DNA from: an uncultured Clostridia bacterium
GTDB lineage: Bacteria > Bacillota > Clostridia > Oscillospirales > Oscillospiraceae
Direction: 5' to 3'
Assembly: GCA_947165085.1 (NCBI GenBank)
Contig: CAMUZA010000010.1
Span: forward strand, 1 to 43,485
DNA length: 43,485 bases
The position numbers and the translations under genes are program-made. Below the pieces are notes generated by a model. It searched no databases. It was not told where the DNA came from and saw only the letters and a program-made list of their open reading frames with translations. Within the stretch, counting starts at the first letter, position 1; every line of letters starts with the position of its first letter. This document shows positions 33,558 through 42,300 of the stretch, in pieces.

Positions 33558-34907
33558 ATGGATGATTTACTGGGACGTCAGGCGCCCCATTCGCTGGAAG
33601 CCGAGCAGGCGGTGCTCGGCTCGATCCTGATCGACAGCCGCTGTATCAACGACGTGATCGGCGCGGTGCGCACGGAGGATTTCTATTTACAGACCAACCG
33701 CGACATCTTCGAGACGGTCTATGAGATGTTCAGCTATTCGCAGATCATTGACCCGGTCACGGTGCTCGACAAGATGCGCGAACGCGGCGTGTTCGACGAG
33801 CAGACCTCCACGAAGTACGTCATGCAGCTCATGGAGATCACGCCGACTGCGGCGAACGCGAAGCAGTACGCGCAGATCGTGCACGACAAGGCGCTGCAGC
33901 GCAATCTTGCCGAAGCGGCGTCGGATATCGTCGACACGGTCTACGAGGGCGTCGGCTCGGCGCAGGACATGCTTGAAGCGGCGGAGAAGAAGATCTACGC
34001 CCTGCGCCGCGGCAATACGAACGATTCTCTGGAGCACGTCGGCACGATCCTGCTGAAGGTCTTCGACCGGCTGACCGAGCTGAGCGAATCCGGCAGCGAC
34101 ATTTCGGGCATTTCGACCGGACTGCGCGATCTGGACAAATTCATCAGCGGTCTGAACAAGTCCGACCTCATGCTCCTTGCGGCGCGCCCCGGCATGGGCA
34201 AGACCTCCATGGCGCTGAACATCGCGCTGAACGTCGCGAAAAAGTATCCGAAGCGGACGGTCGCCTTCTTCTCGCTGGAAATGTCCAAGCAGCAGCTTGT
34301 CACGCGCCTGATCTCCAACGAGAGCTTCGTGGACAACCGCAAGCTGACGACGGGACAGTTGTCCATGGACGAGTGGAGCAAGATCGGCATCGCGTCGTCC
34401 GCACTGTCGCAGACCGACCTGCGCGTGGACGACAATCCGTCCGTCACCGTCGCCGAGATGAACGCCAAACTGCGCCGGATCGACGATCTGTCGCTGGTCG
34501 TCATCGACTATCTGCAGCTTATGACCTCCTCCGGTGCGAAGCTGAACTACAGCGGCGAAAACCGCCAGCAGGTCATTTCCGACATCACCCGTTCGCTCAA
34601 GATCATGGCGAAGGAGCTGAACGTACCGGTCCTGTGCCTGTCGCAGCTTTCGCGTGCCAACGAGAGCCGCCAGGACAAGCGGCCGATGCTCTCCGATCTG
34701 CGTGAATCCGGCGCGATCGAACAGGACGCGGACGAGGTGCTCTTCCTCTACCGCGAGGATTATTACAACAAGGAAACGGAAAAGCAGAACGTCGCCGAGT
34801 GCATCATCGCGAAGAATCGCCACGGCGAGACCGGCACAGTCGAGCTGCAGTGGCTGCCGCAGTTTACGACCTTTGCCGACCGCGAGTGGAGACACAATGA
34901 AGACTGA
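33558..34907 (+). CDS. dnaB: replicative DNA helicase DnaB (DnaC type of Firmicutes)
   Basis: The 449-residue hexameric helicase opens with QAPHSLEAEQAVLGSIL (N-terminal domain about 10-110), then a RecA-type ATPase domain with Walker A ARPGMGKT (209-216), the DYLQL Walker B (near 316-320) and SQLSRANESR. It unwinds DNA at the replication fork. ATG 33558 follows AGAGAGGA. The stop overlaps the tilS start by 11 bp. Confidence 0.97.
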   Translation: MDDLLGRQAPHSLEAEQAVLGSILIDSRCINDVIGAVRTEDFYLQTNRDIFETVYEMFSYSQIIDPVTVLDKMRERGVFDEQTSTKYVMQLMEITPTAANAKQYAQIVHDKALQRNLAEAASDIVDTVYEGVGSAQDMLEAAEKKIYALRRGNTNDSLEHVGTILLKVFDRLTELSESGSDISGISTGLRDLDKFISGLNKSDLMLLAARPGMGKTSMALNIALNVAKKYPKRTVAFFSLEMSKQQLVTRLISNESFVDNRKLTTGQLSMDEWSKIGIASSALSQTDLRVDDNPSVTVAEMNAKLRRIDDLSLVVIDYLQLMTSSGAKLNYSGENRQQVISDITRSLKIMAKELNVPVLCLSQLSRANESRQDKRPMLSDLRESGAIEQDADEVLFLYREDYYNKETEKQNVAECIIAKNRHGETGTVELQWLPQFTTFADREWRHNED

Positions 34908-36261
34908 GGTGCTCGCCTACTGCCGCAGGGAGCAGTTGTTTTCTGCGGGAGATCGGGTGATCGCCGCGGTGTCCGGCGGCGCAGACTCCATGGCGATGCT
35001 GTGGTGTCTGCATTCTTGCCGCGAGGAACTGGGCGTTACCGTATCCGCGGCGCATTTCAATCACGGACTGCGCGGAGAAGAGGCGAACGCGGACGAAGCG
35101 TTCGTACGCGCCTTCTGCGAAGAACACAGAATCGAGTTTTACGCCGGCGGAGCGGACGTCGCCGTCTTTGCCAAAAACAGCGGAATGACGCTGGAGGAAG
35201 CGGCGCGGGAAAAACGTTACGAATATCTCCTCTCCCTGCCGTGCGATAAGATTGCCACGGCGCATAACGCGGACGACAACGCCGAGACGGTGCTGCTGCA
35301 TCTTCTGCGCGGCAGCGGGCTGCGCGGACTGTGCGGCGTTCCGCCCAGGCGCGGGAGGATCGTCCGCCCCATGCTTTCCGTCACCCGTGAGGAAATCCTG
35401 CAATTTTTGCGGGAGGAAGGAATCGCATGGCGGGAGGACCGGACGAACGAGGAGGACGACTGCCTGCGCAACCGTTTGCGCCATCACGTCATGCCGCTTC
35501 TGTACGAGCAAGCGCCGTTTCTGCGCAGGAATCTCCTGCGGCAGTGCGAGCTGCTGCGCGGTGAGGACGAGCTGCTGGATAAGCTGGCGGGGAAATTGCT
35601 GGAGCTGGACGGCGACGGTTACCGAATCGCGCCGCTCCTGACTGCCGACGACGCGCTGCAAAAGCGCGCGCTGCGCCTGATCCTGCGCGAGCATCTTCCG
35701 CAGAACGTCGCGCAGCGCCATATTTCCGCGCTGCAGGCGCTCCTGTACTCGGACGACCCCTCCGCGCAGCTCGATCTGCCGAACGGACTGACGGCGCGGC
35801 GCAGATACGACACGCTTGCGATCACGGAAGGCGGGAAGATTCCGTCCTTTCCTGAAACGGCTCTGAATGTGCCGGGCGTGACGCGCATTCCGCAGCTGCG
35901 TCTGCGCGTTACCTGCGCGGTCGAGGAGAATTTTCAAAAACAGGGAAATACTGCATTCCAATTTGCAGTAAAATATGATATGATAGCCACCGACGCACTG
36001 ACCCTGCGTCCGCGCCGCACCGGCGACAGCATGCAGATGGACGGCGGCTACACGAAAACGCTGAAAAAACTGCTGATCGAGCAAAAGGTCCCCCGTGACC
36101 GGCGCGAAGCGCTGCCGGTACTGACCGACGGCAGGCGCGTGATCGCGGTGCTCGGACTTGGCGTCAGTGCCGACTGCCGCGCGGAAGACGGGCAGCGCGC
36201 CCTTGTGATAACGACAGAAACAGAGGATGGAATCGCATGGAAATCGAGCGCATCCTGCTGA
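34897..36261 (+). CDS. tilS: tRNA(Ile)-lysidine synthetase TilS
   Basis: The 454-residue PP-loop enzyme has SGGADS at 26-31, HFNHGLRGEEANADEAFV and HNADDNAETVLLHLLRGSGLRGL, then a substrate-binding middle and a C-terminal TilS_C domain (about 380-450). It adds lysine to cytidine 34 of tRNA-Ile(CAU), giving it AUA specificity. ATG 34897 starts within the end of dnaB. The 3' end overlaps hpt by 25 bp, an operon typical of Firmicutes (tilS-hpt-ftsH). Confidence 0.95.
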   Translation: MKTEVLAYCRREQLFSAGDRVIAAVSGGADSMAMLWCLHSCREELGVTVSAAHFNHGLRGEEANADEAFVRAFCEEHRIEFYAGGADVAVFAKNSGMTLEEAAREKRYEYLLSLPCDKIATAHNADDNAETVLLHLLRGSGLRGLCGVPPRRGRIVRPMLSVTREEILQFLREEGIAWREDRTNEEDDCLRNRLRHHVMPLLYEQAPFLRRNLLRQCELLRGEDELLDKLAGKLLELDGDGYRIAPLLTADDALQKRALRLILREHLPQNVAQRHISALQALLYSDDPSAQLDLPNGLTARRRYDTLAITEGGKIPSFPETALNVPGVTRIPQLRLRVTCAVEENFQKQGNTAFQFAVKYDMIATDALTLRPRRTGDSMQMDGGYTKTLKKLLIEQKVPRDRREALPVLTDGRRVIAVLGLGVSADCRAEDGQRALVITTETEDGIAWKSSASC

Positions 36262-36755
36262 GGCAGGAACAGCTGCAAACGCGCATCCGGGAACTCGGCG
36301 CGGTATTGAGCGCGGACTACGCGGGCAAAACGCCGATCTTTATCGGCGTGCTCAAGGGCGCGGTGCATTTTTTTACCGACCTCATGCTGCACTATCCCCA
36401 CCCGTGTCAGTATGATTTCATCGGCGCGTCGTCCTACGGGGACGGCACGCAGACGAGCGGGCAGGTGCGGCTGACGAAGGACGTCATGACTGACCTGCGC
36501 GACCGCCATGTCGTCATCGTGGAGGATATCCTCGATACGGGCCTGACCCTGCGCTTTGTCACCGACTGGCTCAGAAGCAAGCATCCGGCGTCTCTGAAGC
36601 TCTGCGTGCTGCTGGATAAACCGGAGCGGCGCAGAGCGGATATTTCTGCGGACTATATCGGCTTTACGATCCCGAACGAATTCGTGGTCGGCTACGGACT
36701 GGATTATCAGGAGCTGTACCGCAATCTCCCGTACATCGGGGTTCTGAAACCGTAA
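36237..36755 (+). CDS. hpt: hypoxanthine phosphoribosyltransferase
   Basis: The 172-residue enzyme has the PRPP-binding signature VVIVEDILDTGLTL (about 92-105) and an early FIGVLKGAVHFFTDL. It salvages hypoxanthine and guanine to IMP/GMP. ATG 36237 overlaps the tilS end by 25 bp, so translation is coupled. Length fits the family (about 175-180). Confidence 0.95.
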   Translation: MEIERILLRQEQLQTRIRELGAVLSADYAGKTPIFIGVLKGAVHFFTDLMLHYPHPCQYDFIGASSYGDGTQTSGQVRLTKDVMTDLRDRHVVIVEDILDTGLTLRFVTDWLRSKHPASLKLCVLLDKPERRRADISADYIGFTIPNEFVVGYGLDYQELYRNLPYIGVLKP

Positions 36756-36773
36756 CAAAAAAGGAGAGAAGTT

Positions 36774-38672
36774 TTGAACAACAACTCGCCCAAACGATTC
36801 AATTTTGTGATCTACGCGGTCATCCTCGGCATCGCGGTTCTGTTGGTATCGGGACTGTTCGGCGGGGAGAATCTGCCGGAGGTCAACTATTCCGAAATGC
36901 GCGCGCTCTTCCTGGAAAAGAAGGTTCGATCCTTTGAATGGGAGGAAGGCGTGCTGACGCTGGAGCTGTACGGCGATCCGAAGACGGAGCCGACGAAGGT
37001 GGTCCACGAGCTTGCCGACGTGGAAATGTTCCGCGACGATCTGAGCGGGACTTATGAGCGCCAATTCAAAGAAGGCATTATTGAAAAATACAACTTCGTC
37101 CCGCTCCGGGGAACGCCGTGGTATCTTGCGATCCTGCCGTATCTCATCCCGCTCGCTCTGCTGCTGGTCTTCATGTATTTCCTGATGGGAAGATCGAACA
37201 GCGGCGGCGCTGCAGGCGTAAAATTCGGCAAGGCGAACGTCCGTGTCGGCTCCGGTGAGAAAAGGGTGACCTTTGCCGACGTCGCGGGCGTTGACGAGGA
37301 AAAGCAGGAGCTGGAGGAGATCGTCGATTTCCTGCGCAGTCCGAAGAAATACCAGGCGATCGGCGCGAAGATCCCCAAGGGCGTGCTGCTGGTCGGACCT
37401 CCGGGCACCGGCAAGACCCTGATCGCCCGCGCGGTCGCCGGCGAGGCGGACGTCCAGTTCCTTTCCGTCTCCGGCTCGGACTTCGTCGAGCTCTACGTCG
37501 GCGTCGGCGCGAGCCGTGTACGCGACCTGTTTGAGCAGGCGAAGAAAGGCGCGCCGTCCATCGTCTTCATCGACGAGATCGACGCGGTCGGGCGCAGACG
37601 CGGCGCGGGTCTCGGCGGCGGCAACGACGAGCGCGAGCAGACCCTCAACCAGCTTCTGGTCGAGATGGACGGCTTCGGCAGCAACGAGGGCGTCATCGTC
37701 ATGGCGGCGACCAACCGTCAGGATATTCTCGACCCCGCGCTCCTGCGCCCGGGCAGATTTGACCGGCAGATCTATATCAGTCCGCCCGACGTGAACGGCA
37801 GAGAAGCGATCCTCAAGGTACACGCAAAGGAAAAAATGCTGGCGGACGACGTCGATCTCAAGGTGATCGCCCACGCGACCGGCGGTTTTACTGGCGCGGA
37901 CCTTGCGAACCTGCTCAACGAAGCGGCGCTGTACTCGGCAAAGGAAAACCGCCCGTTCATTACGATGCATGCGCTGGAAGAGTCCATCATGAAGGTCATC
38001 GCCGGTCCCGAAAAGCGCAGCCACGTTCGTCTGGAGCGCGACCGCCGGATCACTGCATACCATGAAGCGGGTCATGCGGTCGCCATGCACTTCCTGCCGA
38101 CACAGGACCCGGTGCACAGCATTACGATCATCCCGCGCGGCAAGGCGCTGGGCATGACGATCAGCCTGCCCGAGGAGGATACCGACCACCTGACGCGCAA
38201 CGAGATGCGCGAGAGCATCGTCGGACTGCTCGGCGGCAGAGTCGCGGAGCATCTCGTCTTTGACGATATTTCAACCGGCGCGTCCAACGATATCCAGCGC
38301 GCCAGTAGCTTAGCGCGTGACATGATCGCCAAATACGGCATGAGCGAGCGCATCGGCACGGTGTCTTACGACAACGGCGACGAGATCTTTGTCGGCCGCG
38401 ACTATGAGCGCACGAAGGCTTACTCCGAGCGCACCGGCGGCGAGATCGACACGGAAATGAAGCGCGTGATCGACGAAGCATACGAAAAGTGCGAAGCGAT
38501 CCTGACCGAACACCGCGACAAGCTTGACGCGATCGCTGCTTTCCTGCTCGAGAACGACACGATGAGCCGCAGACAGTTCGAAGCGTGCATGAACGGCGAG
38601 GAGATTCCCGCTGCCGAGGGTTTCTTCGACTCTGTCGAGCAAGCGTCCGAGGAAACCGCAGAAACAGACTGA
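36774..38672 (+). CDS. ftsH: ATP-dependent zinc metalloprotease FtsH
   Basis: The 632-residue protein has an N-terminal helix (about 8-30), an extracytoplasmic domain, a second helix (about 118-140), an AAA domain with Walker A GPPGTGKT (208-215) and Walker [10 protein letters not shown], the SRH region [20 protein letters not shown], and the zinc site HEAGH (430-434). It degrades membrane and regulatory proteins. The start is TTG 36774, preceded by AAGGAGAG. No T-tract terminator is obvious; a chain of hairpins follows. Confidence 0.96.
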   Translation: MNNNSPKRFNFVIYAVILGIAVLLVSGLFGGENLPEVNYSEMRALFLEKKVRSFEWEEGVLTLELYGDPKTEPTKVVHELADVEMFRDDLSGTYERQFKEGIIEKYNFVPLRGTPWYLAILPYLIPLALLLVFMYFLMGRSNSGGAAGVKFGKANVRVGSGEKRVTFADVAGVDEEKQELEEIVDFLRSPKKYQAIGAKIPKGVLLVGPPGTGKTLIARAVAGEADVQFLSVSGSDFVELYVGVGASRVRDLFEQAKKGAPSIVFIDEIDAVGRRRGAGLGGGNDEREQTLNQLLVEMDGFGSNEGVIVMAATNRQDILDPALLRPGRFDRQIYISPPDVNGREAILKVHAKEKMLADDVDLKVIAHATGGFTGADLANLLNEAALYSAKENRPFITMHALEESIMKVIAGPEKRSHVRLERDRRITAYHEAGHAVAMHFLPTQDPVHSITIIPRGKALGMTISLPEEDTDHLTRNEMRESIVGLLGGRVAEHLVFDDISTGASNDIQRASSLARDMIAKYGMSERIGTVSYDNGDEIFVGRDYERTKAYSERTGGEIDTEMKRVIDEAYEKCEAILTEHRDKLDAIAAFLLENDTMSRRQFEACMNGEEIPAAEGFFDSVEQASEETAETD

Positions 38673-38697
38673 TAAGAAAGCCCGCAAGATACGAAAA

Positions 38698-38920
38698 CAG
38701 TTGGGCTGCCGTCCGGCATCCCAACCGACAGACTGTCAAAAAACGCAGAGAGTGTGTAATCCGGAGGGAAAGAAAGTGTGAAAGAAAACCGTCAGGGTTG
38801 TCTTTCACGTTCAATAAAGCAGGATTTTCAAACTGATTTTAAGTTTGAAAATCCGCACGAGCGTGTCAAAAAGACTTTTTGACACGCTCACAGTTGGGCT
38901 GCCATCCGGCAGCCCAACCG
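38698..38920. repeat. five-hairpin palindrome array between ftsH and tRNA-Arg
   Basis: A 30-nt palindromic unit occurs twice (38698-38727 and 38891-38920, two mismatches), each folding on GTTGGG...CCCAAC arms. Between them lie three further inverted repeats: 38778-38808 (GTGAAAGA/TCTTTCAC), 38822-38854 (13-bp perfect stem) and 38859-38889 (15-bp perfect stem around one A). None is followed by a clear T tract. It may be mobile palindromic DNA, an mRNA 3'-end shield for ftsH, or both. Confidence 0.75.
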
Positions 38921-38925
38921 AATAT

Positions 38926-39002
38926 GCCCCAGTAGCTCAGTTGGATAGAGCGACCGCCTCCTAAGCGGTAGGTCGGAGGTTCGAGTCCCCTCTGGGGTGC
39001 CA
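38926..39002 (+). tRNA. tRNA-Arg (CCT)
   Basis: Acceptor GCCCCAG pairs with CTGGGGT (G-T at the end pair), discriminator G, encoded CCA. The anticodon stem ACCGC/GCGGT encloses loop CTCCTAA, giving anticodon CCT. The T-loop is TTCGAGT. A terminator follows at once. Confidence 0.96.
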
Positions 39003-39030
39003 AAAAAGCAGCCGAAGGGCTGCTTTTTTT
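39002..39030 (+). terminator. terminator after tRNA-Arg
   Basis: GCAGCC (39008-39013), loop GAAG, GGCTGC (39018-39023), then seven T; A-run upstream pairs with the T-run. Confidence 0.93.
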
Positions 39031-39134
39031 GGCAAAATCCGCTCTTGCGGGCGGGCGAAAGACTGCTCTGCGGCAGAGAATCATCTTCTCCGGAGGATGC
39101 AGGCAAAGAATTCCAGTTCATTTCCAAATATCGC

Positions 39135-39192
39135 TTGACAAATTATATCGTGTGCGATATAATAACAACAGATAAGTCGCATGCGATATAAT
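39135..39192 (+). promoter_or_regulatory. promoter with overlapping palindromic operator of the OhrR-type gene
   Basis: TTGACA (39135-39140), 17 nt, TATAAT (39158-39163). The spacer and -10 are covered by an inverted repeat with arms ATTATATCG (39142-39150) and CGATATAAT (39155-39163). TGCGATATAAT recurs at 39182-39192, just before the ribosome site. Such an arrangement suggests autorepression by the adjacent MarR-family regulator. Confidence 0.8.
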
Positions 39193-39206
39193 TCGAGGTG
39201 AGAAAC

Positions 39207-39656
39207 ATGAACGACAAATATGCTGCGCTTCGACTCAAGAATCAGCTCTGTTTCCCGCTCTATGCTGTGTCGAATCTCATCACGCGGAAATACAAGCCGC
39301 TGCTTGACAAGCTCGACCTGACCTATACCCAGTACATCGTGATGATGGTGCTGTGGGAGGAAAAGAAAGTCAATGAAAAGTTCCTCTGCGAAGCGCTTTG
39401 CCTGAAAACCAATACGCTGACGCCGCTGCTGAAAAAGCTGGAGGAGAAGGGATATATCTGCAGGGAAAAGGACAAAACGGACGAGCGCATGCTTGTCATC
39501 GCGCTGACAGAGCGCGGAGAAGAGCTGCAGGATGACGCGCTCTGCGTGCCGGAGGCGATCGCGCAGGAATTCCGCCTGACTCCGCAGGAAGCAACGGCGC
39601 TGTATCAGATCCTTTATAAGATACTCGATGAAGAAAGAGCAAATACGGATGCTTGA
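39207..39656 (+). CDS. OhrR-type MarR-family peroxide-sensing repressor
   Basis: The 149-residue winged-helix protein has the OhrR pattern LKNQLCFPLYAVSNL, with Cys15 in the place of the sensing cysteine of Bacillus OhrR, YKPLLDKLDLTYTQYIVMMV and a wing DKTDERML. Oxidation of this cysteine by organic peroxides releases such repressors from DNA. ATG 39207 follows GAGGTG. Operator-like repeats overlap its promoter. No ohr gene is nearby; a nitroreductase, flavodoxin-like protein and a peroxidase follow. Confidence 0.88.
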   Translation: MNDKYAALRLKNQLCFPLYAVSNLITRKYKPLLDKLDLTYTQYIVMMVLWEEKKVNEKFLCEALCLKTNTLTPLLKKLEEKGYICREKDKTDERMLVIALTERGEELQDDALCVPEAIAQEFRLTPQEATALYQILYKILDEERANTDA

Positions 39657-39672
39657 AGAAAGGCGGCATACT

Positions 39673-40494
39673 ATGAAAACGATGGAATTGATCCGCGGCA
39701 GACGCAGCGTACGCACCTTTGACGGGGAAGTGATTCGCGAGGAACATGAATGGAAACTGCGGGAATTTGCCGGGAAGGTAGAAAACCCGTACGACATTCC
39801 GATCACGTGGAAGCTGCTCGACGCGGACGTACACGGGCTTTCCAGTCCGGTAATTGTCGGCACGGATAAGTTCATTGCGGGCAAAATGCACCGCGTCCCG
39901 CATGCGGAAGAGGCGTTTGGTTATACGTTCGAGAAGATTGTCCTGTTTGCCGAATCGCTCGGCGTCGGCACGACGTGGATCGCCGGGACGATGGACAGAG
40001 CTGCCTTTGAGCGCGCAATGAAGCTGGAGGAGGGCGAGGTCCTGCCCTGCGTCAGTCCGCTCGGGTATCCGGCAAAAAAGATGTCTCTGCGGGAGAGCAT
40101 GATGAGAAAGGGCGTTAAGGCGGACAGCCGGTTGCCGTTTGAAACGCTGTTTTTTGACGGCTCCTTTGACAAGCCATTGACGGAAAGCAGCGCGGGAGCG
40201 CTTGCCGACGTTCTCGAAGCGGTGCGGCTTGCTCCTTCGGCTGTGAACAAACAGCCGTGGCGCGTCGTTATATGCGGTGACAAGGCGCATTTTTACGAGA
40301 AGCGCAGCAAAGGATTTGCGGCGAAAAACGGCTGGGATATGCAGAAAATTGATATGGGTATCGCGCTGTGCCATTTTGAACTGGCGGCGCAGGAATGCGG
40401 ATACGGTGTCAGCTTTGAACTCAGCGACCCGGCACTTCCAATCACGGAGGACGTGCAGTATATCGCGTCTTATTGTGTGCGGGAGGCAAAATGA
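39673..40494 (+). CDS. nitroreductase-family protein (TM1586-like)
   Basis: The 273-residue protein has two half-domains, each with nitroreductase traits: IRGRRSVRTFDG at about 6-17, and LADVLEAVRLAPSAVNKQPW near 176-196, with FAESLGVGTTWIAG between. This length and repeat plan fit the single-chain TM1586-type nitroreductases, which bind FMN. It starts 17 bp after the regulator and overlaps the next (broken) gene by 4 bp. Substrate unknown; a role in quinone or nitro-compound reduction under stress is inferred from context. Confidence 0.82.
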   Translation: MKTMELIRGRRSVRTFDGEVIREEHEWKLREFAGKVENPYDIPITWKLLDADVHGLSSPVIVGTDKFIAGKMHRVPHAEEAFGYTFEKIVLFAESLGVGTTWIAGTMDRAAFERAMKLEEGEVLPCVSPLGYPAKKMSLRESMMRKGVKADSRLPFETLFFDGSFDKPLTESSAGALADVLEAVRLAPSAVNKQPWRVVICGDKAHFYEKRSKGFAAKNGWDMQKIDMGIALCHFELAAQECGYGVSFELSDPALPITEDVQYIASYCVREAK

Positions 40495-40644
40495 ACGACA
40501 AAGATGAATCTGACATGCAGACGTATATGACCGAAGGCGTGGAGCTGCGGTCTCCTGCTTGACGACCGCGACGGCGGCTGCGCGCTGTACGAAAAAAGCG
40601 AGCCGGTCGAGCGCCTGCTCGCAGAATCGAATGTTAAATCATAA
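40491..40644 (+). pseudogene. broken small gene of unknown family
   Basis: An ATG overlapping the nitroreductase stop (ATGA) opens MNDKDESDMQTYMTEGVELR, then meets a stop at 40560-40562. A shift of frame near 40545 (a CGGTCTCCTG region) restores LLLDDRDGGCALYEKSEP and a terminal VERLLAESNVKS ending at 40642-40644. The two parts together make one about-50-residue peptide with codon use like neighbours. I do not recognise it. It is either a short gene with one indel or the end of a longer gene. Confidence 0.5.
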
Positions 40645-40659
40645 AAAGGAGCGAGAACG

Positions 40660-41073
40660 ATGAAAACTGCGATCCGGTATTTTACAAAGTCCAAGAAGGG
40701 CAACACAAGGAAGCTGGCGAACGCCGTCGCGGAGGCGATCGGCGTTGAAGCGCTTGACGTTTCGAACGATCTGACAGAGCGGGTCGACCGGCTGTTTCTG
40801 ATCAACGCCATGTACGGCGCGAACATCGACGGGGAGGTCAAGGACTTCCTCGCGAGAAACAAAGACAGCATCGGGCAGGTCGTCAATATGAACACCTCGG
40901 CATCCGGACTGTCCACGTGGAAGACCGTCAAGAAGACGACCGATTCGCTCGGGATCGCGCTGTCAGATCGGGAGTTTCACTGCGCGGCGTCCTGGATCTT
41001 CATCAACAAGGGTCTTCCGTCCGAGGCGGATCTTGAAAAAGCAAAACAGCTTGCAAAAGCTATGTTAGAATGA
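40660..41073 (+). CDS. flavodoxin-like protein
   Basis: The 137-residue protein begins MKTAIRYFTKSKKGNTRKLA, where T-x-S-x-x-G-N-T is the FMN phosphate-binding loop of flavodoxins (about 9-16). LINAMYGANIDGEVKDFLAR and TSASGLSTWKTVKK fit the second half of the fold. It would carry electrons, possibly for the neighbouring nitroreductase or peroxidase; this is inference. ATG 40660 follows AAAAGGAG. Confidence 0.8.
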   Translation: MKTAIRYFTKSKKGNTRKLANAVAEAIGVEALDVSNDLTERVDRLFLINAMYGANIDGEVKDFLARNKDSIGQVVNMNTSASGLSTWKTVKKTTDSLGIALSDREFHCAASWIFINKGLPSEADLEKAKQLAKAMLE

Positions 41074-41093
41074 CAAAACAGGAGGACAGCAAA

Positions 41094-41639
41094 ATGAAAA
41101 CAGTTTATGATTATTCCGTGAAGGACAGACAGGGAAACGACGTCAGCCTTTCAGACTATGCCGGCAAGGTGCTGCTCATCGTCAACACCGCGACGGGCTG
41201 CGGCTTTACGCAGCACTACGAGCCGCTCGAGGCGATGTATAAGGAGCTGAGAGACAAGGGCTTTGAGATCCTTGATTTCCCGTCCAACCAGTTTGCCAAT
41301 CAGGCGCCCGGCAGCGACGACGAGATCCATCAGTTCTGCACGCTGAAATTCGGCACGGAATTCCCGCAGTTTGCAAAGATCGACGTCAACGGAGATTCTG
41401 CCGATCCGCTCTTTGCGTTCCTCGCGTCGGAGAAGCCCTTCAACGGCTTCGGCAAGGGACTGAAGAACGCCATGCTGAACAAGTTTGCCAAGATGAACAA
41501 CAAGAAATTCGGCGACAAGACATACATCGGATGGAATTTCACGAAATTCCTGATCGACCGCGAGGGCAGGGTCATCGCCCGCTTTGAGCCGACCGACGAC
41601 ATGGAAGACGTGAAAAAGGCGGTCGAGGCGGCGCTGTAA
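41094..41639 (+). CDS. glutathione peroxidase family thiol peroxidase
   Basis: The 181-residue protein has the peroxidatic TGCGFT (Cys36, not selenocysteine), LDFPSNQF (Gln66) and YIGWNFTKFLIDREG (Trp). A second Cys82 in FCTLKFGTEF may be the resolving cysteine, suggesting thioredoxin rather than glutathione as reductant. It reduces hydroperoxides. ATG 41094 follows CAGGAGG, chosen over 41070, which lies inside the flavodoxin gene. Its place in an OhrR-headed group supports a peroxide-defence role. Confidence 0.92.
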   Translation: MKTVYDYSVKDRQGNDVSLSDYAGKVLLIVNTATGCGFTQHYEPLEAMYKELRDKGFEILDFPSNQFANQAPGSDDEIHQFCTLKFGTEFPQFAKIDVNGDSADPLFAFLASEKPFNGFGKGLKNAMLNKFAKMNNKKFGDKTYIGWNFTKFLIDREGRVIARFEPTDDMEDVKKAVEAAL

Positions 41640-41640
41640 G

Positions 41641-42300
41641 ATGAAATACGGAGAATCGACGTTCGATATTCTATATCTGCTCTTTGCGATCGTCAGCGGC
41701 TGTGTGATCCTGATCAGGGCGCGCAGCCGGACGGAGCGCCTGATGGGACTGTCCGCGCTGATCCTCGGCTGCGGCGACGCATTTCATCTGGTCCCGCGCG
41801 TGCTGAACTACTTTTCGCAGGCGGATATGACCGCGGCGCTGGGGATCGGCAAGCTCGTCACCTCCGTGACGATGACGCTCTTCTACGTGCTGTTCTACTA
41901 CGTCTGGCTCGGTTATTTCGGCGCGAAAGAGGATAAGCGCGTGACGTGCGCCGTGTGGGTTCTCGCTGCAGCGCGCATCGCCCTGTGCGCCTTCCCGCAG
42001 AACGGCTGGCTGCAGAACAGCAGCGATCTGACGTGGGGTATTGTGCGCAACGTGCCGTTCGTCATCCTCGGCGCGGTGATCTGCCTGCTGTATTTTAGCA
42101 GGCGGAACGGCAGCCGCCGCATGAGAGCGGTTTGGCTTTACATCCTGCTTTCGTTCCTGTTCTATATTCCGGTAACGGTCGGCGCGGGCGCGCTCCCCAT
42201 GCTCGGCATGCTCATGCTGCCGAAGACCGTCTGCTATATCCTGCTGATCCTGACCTTCCTGCTTGCAGTTTTGAAGGACCGGCAACGGGAGGACGCATGA
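41641..42300 (+). CDS. membrane protein of unknown function, seven predicted helices
   Basis: The 219-residue protein has about seven hydrophobic segments (from FDILYLLFAIVSGCVILI at the start to YILLILTFLLAVL at the end). I do not recognise the family by function; similar proteins in Clostridia are annotated as hypothetical. ATG 41641 starts 2 bp after the peroxidase stop, and the stop overlaps the GNAT start by 4 bp, so it belongs to the same transcript. It could be a sensor or transporter; no motif decides. Confidence 0.75.
   Translation: MKYGESTFDILYLLFAIVSGCVILIRARSRTERLMGLSALILGCGDAFHLVPRVLNYFSQADMTAALGIGKLVTSVTMTLFYVLFYYVWLGYFGAKEDKRVTCAVWVLAAARIALCAFPQNGWLQNSSDLTWGIVRNVPFVILGAVICLLYFSRRNGSRRMRAVWLYILLSFLFYIPVTVGAGALPMLGMLMLPKTVCYILLILTFLLAVLKDRQREDA

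Noticed and set aside
36048..38252. 734-residue minus-strand open frame opposite hpt and ftsH
   Set aside because: Antisense shadow; the plus-strand genes are clear family members and the antisense product has no recognisable domain.
38866..39127. Minus-strand open frames containing a GTRTSDLPLRRRSLYP peptide
   Set aside because: This peptide is the reverse reading of the tRNA-Arg gene at 38926-39002, a common false gene.
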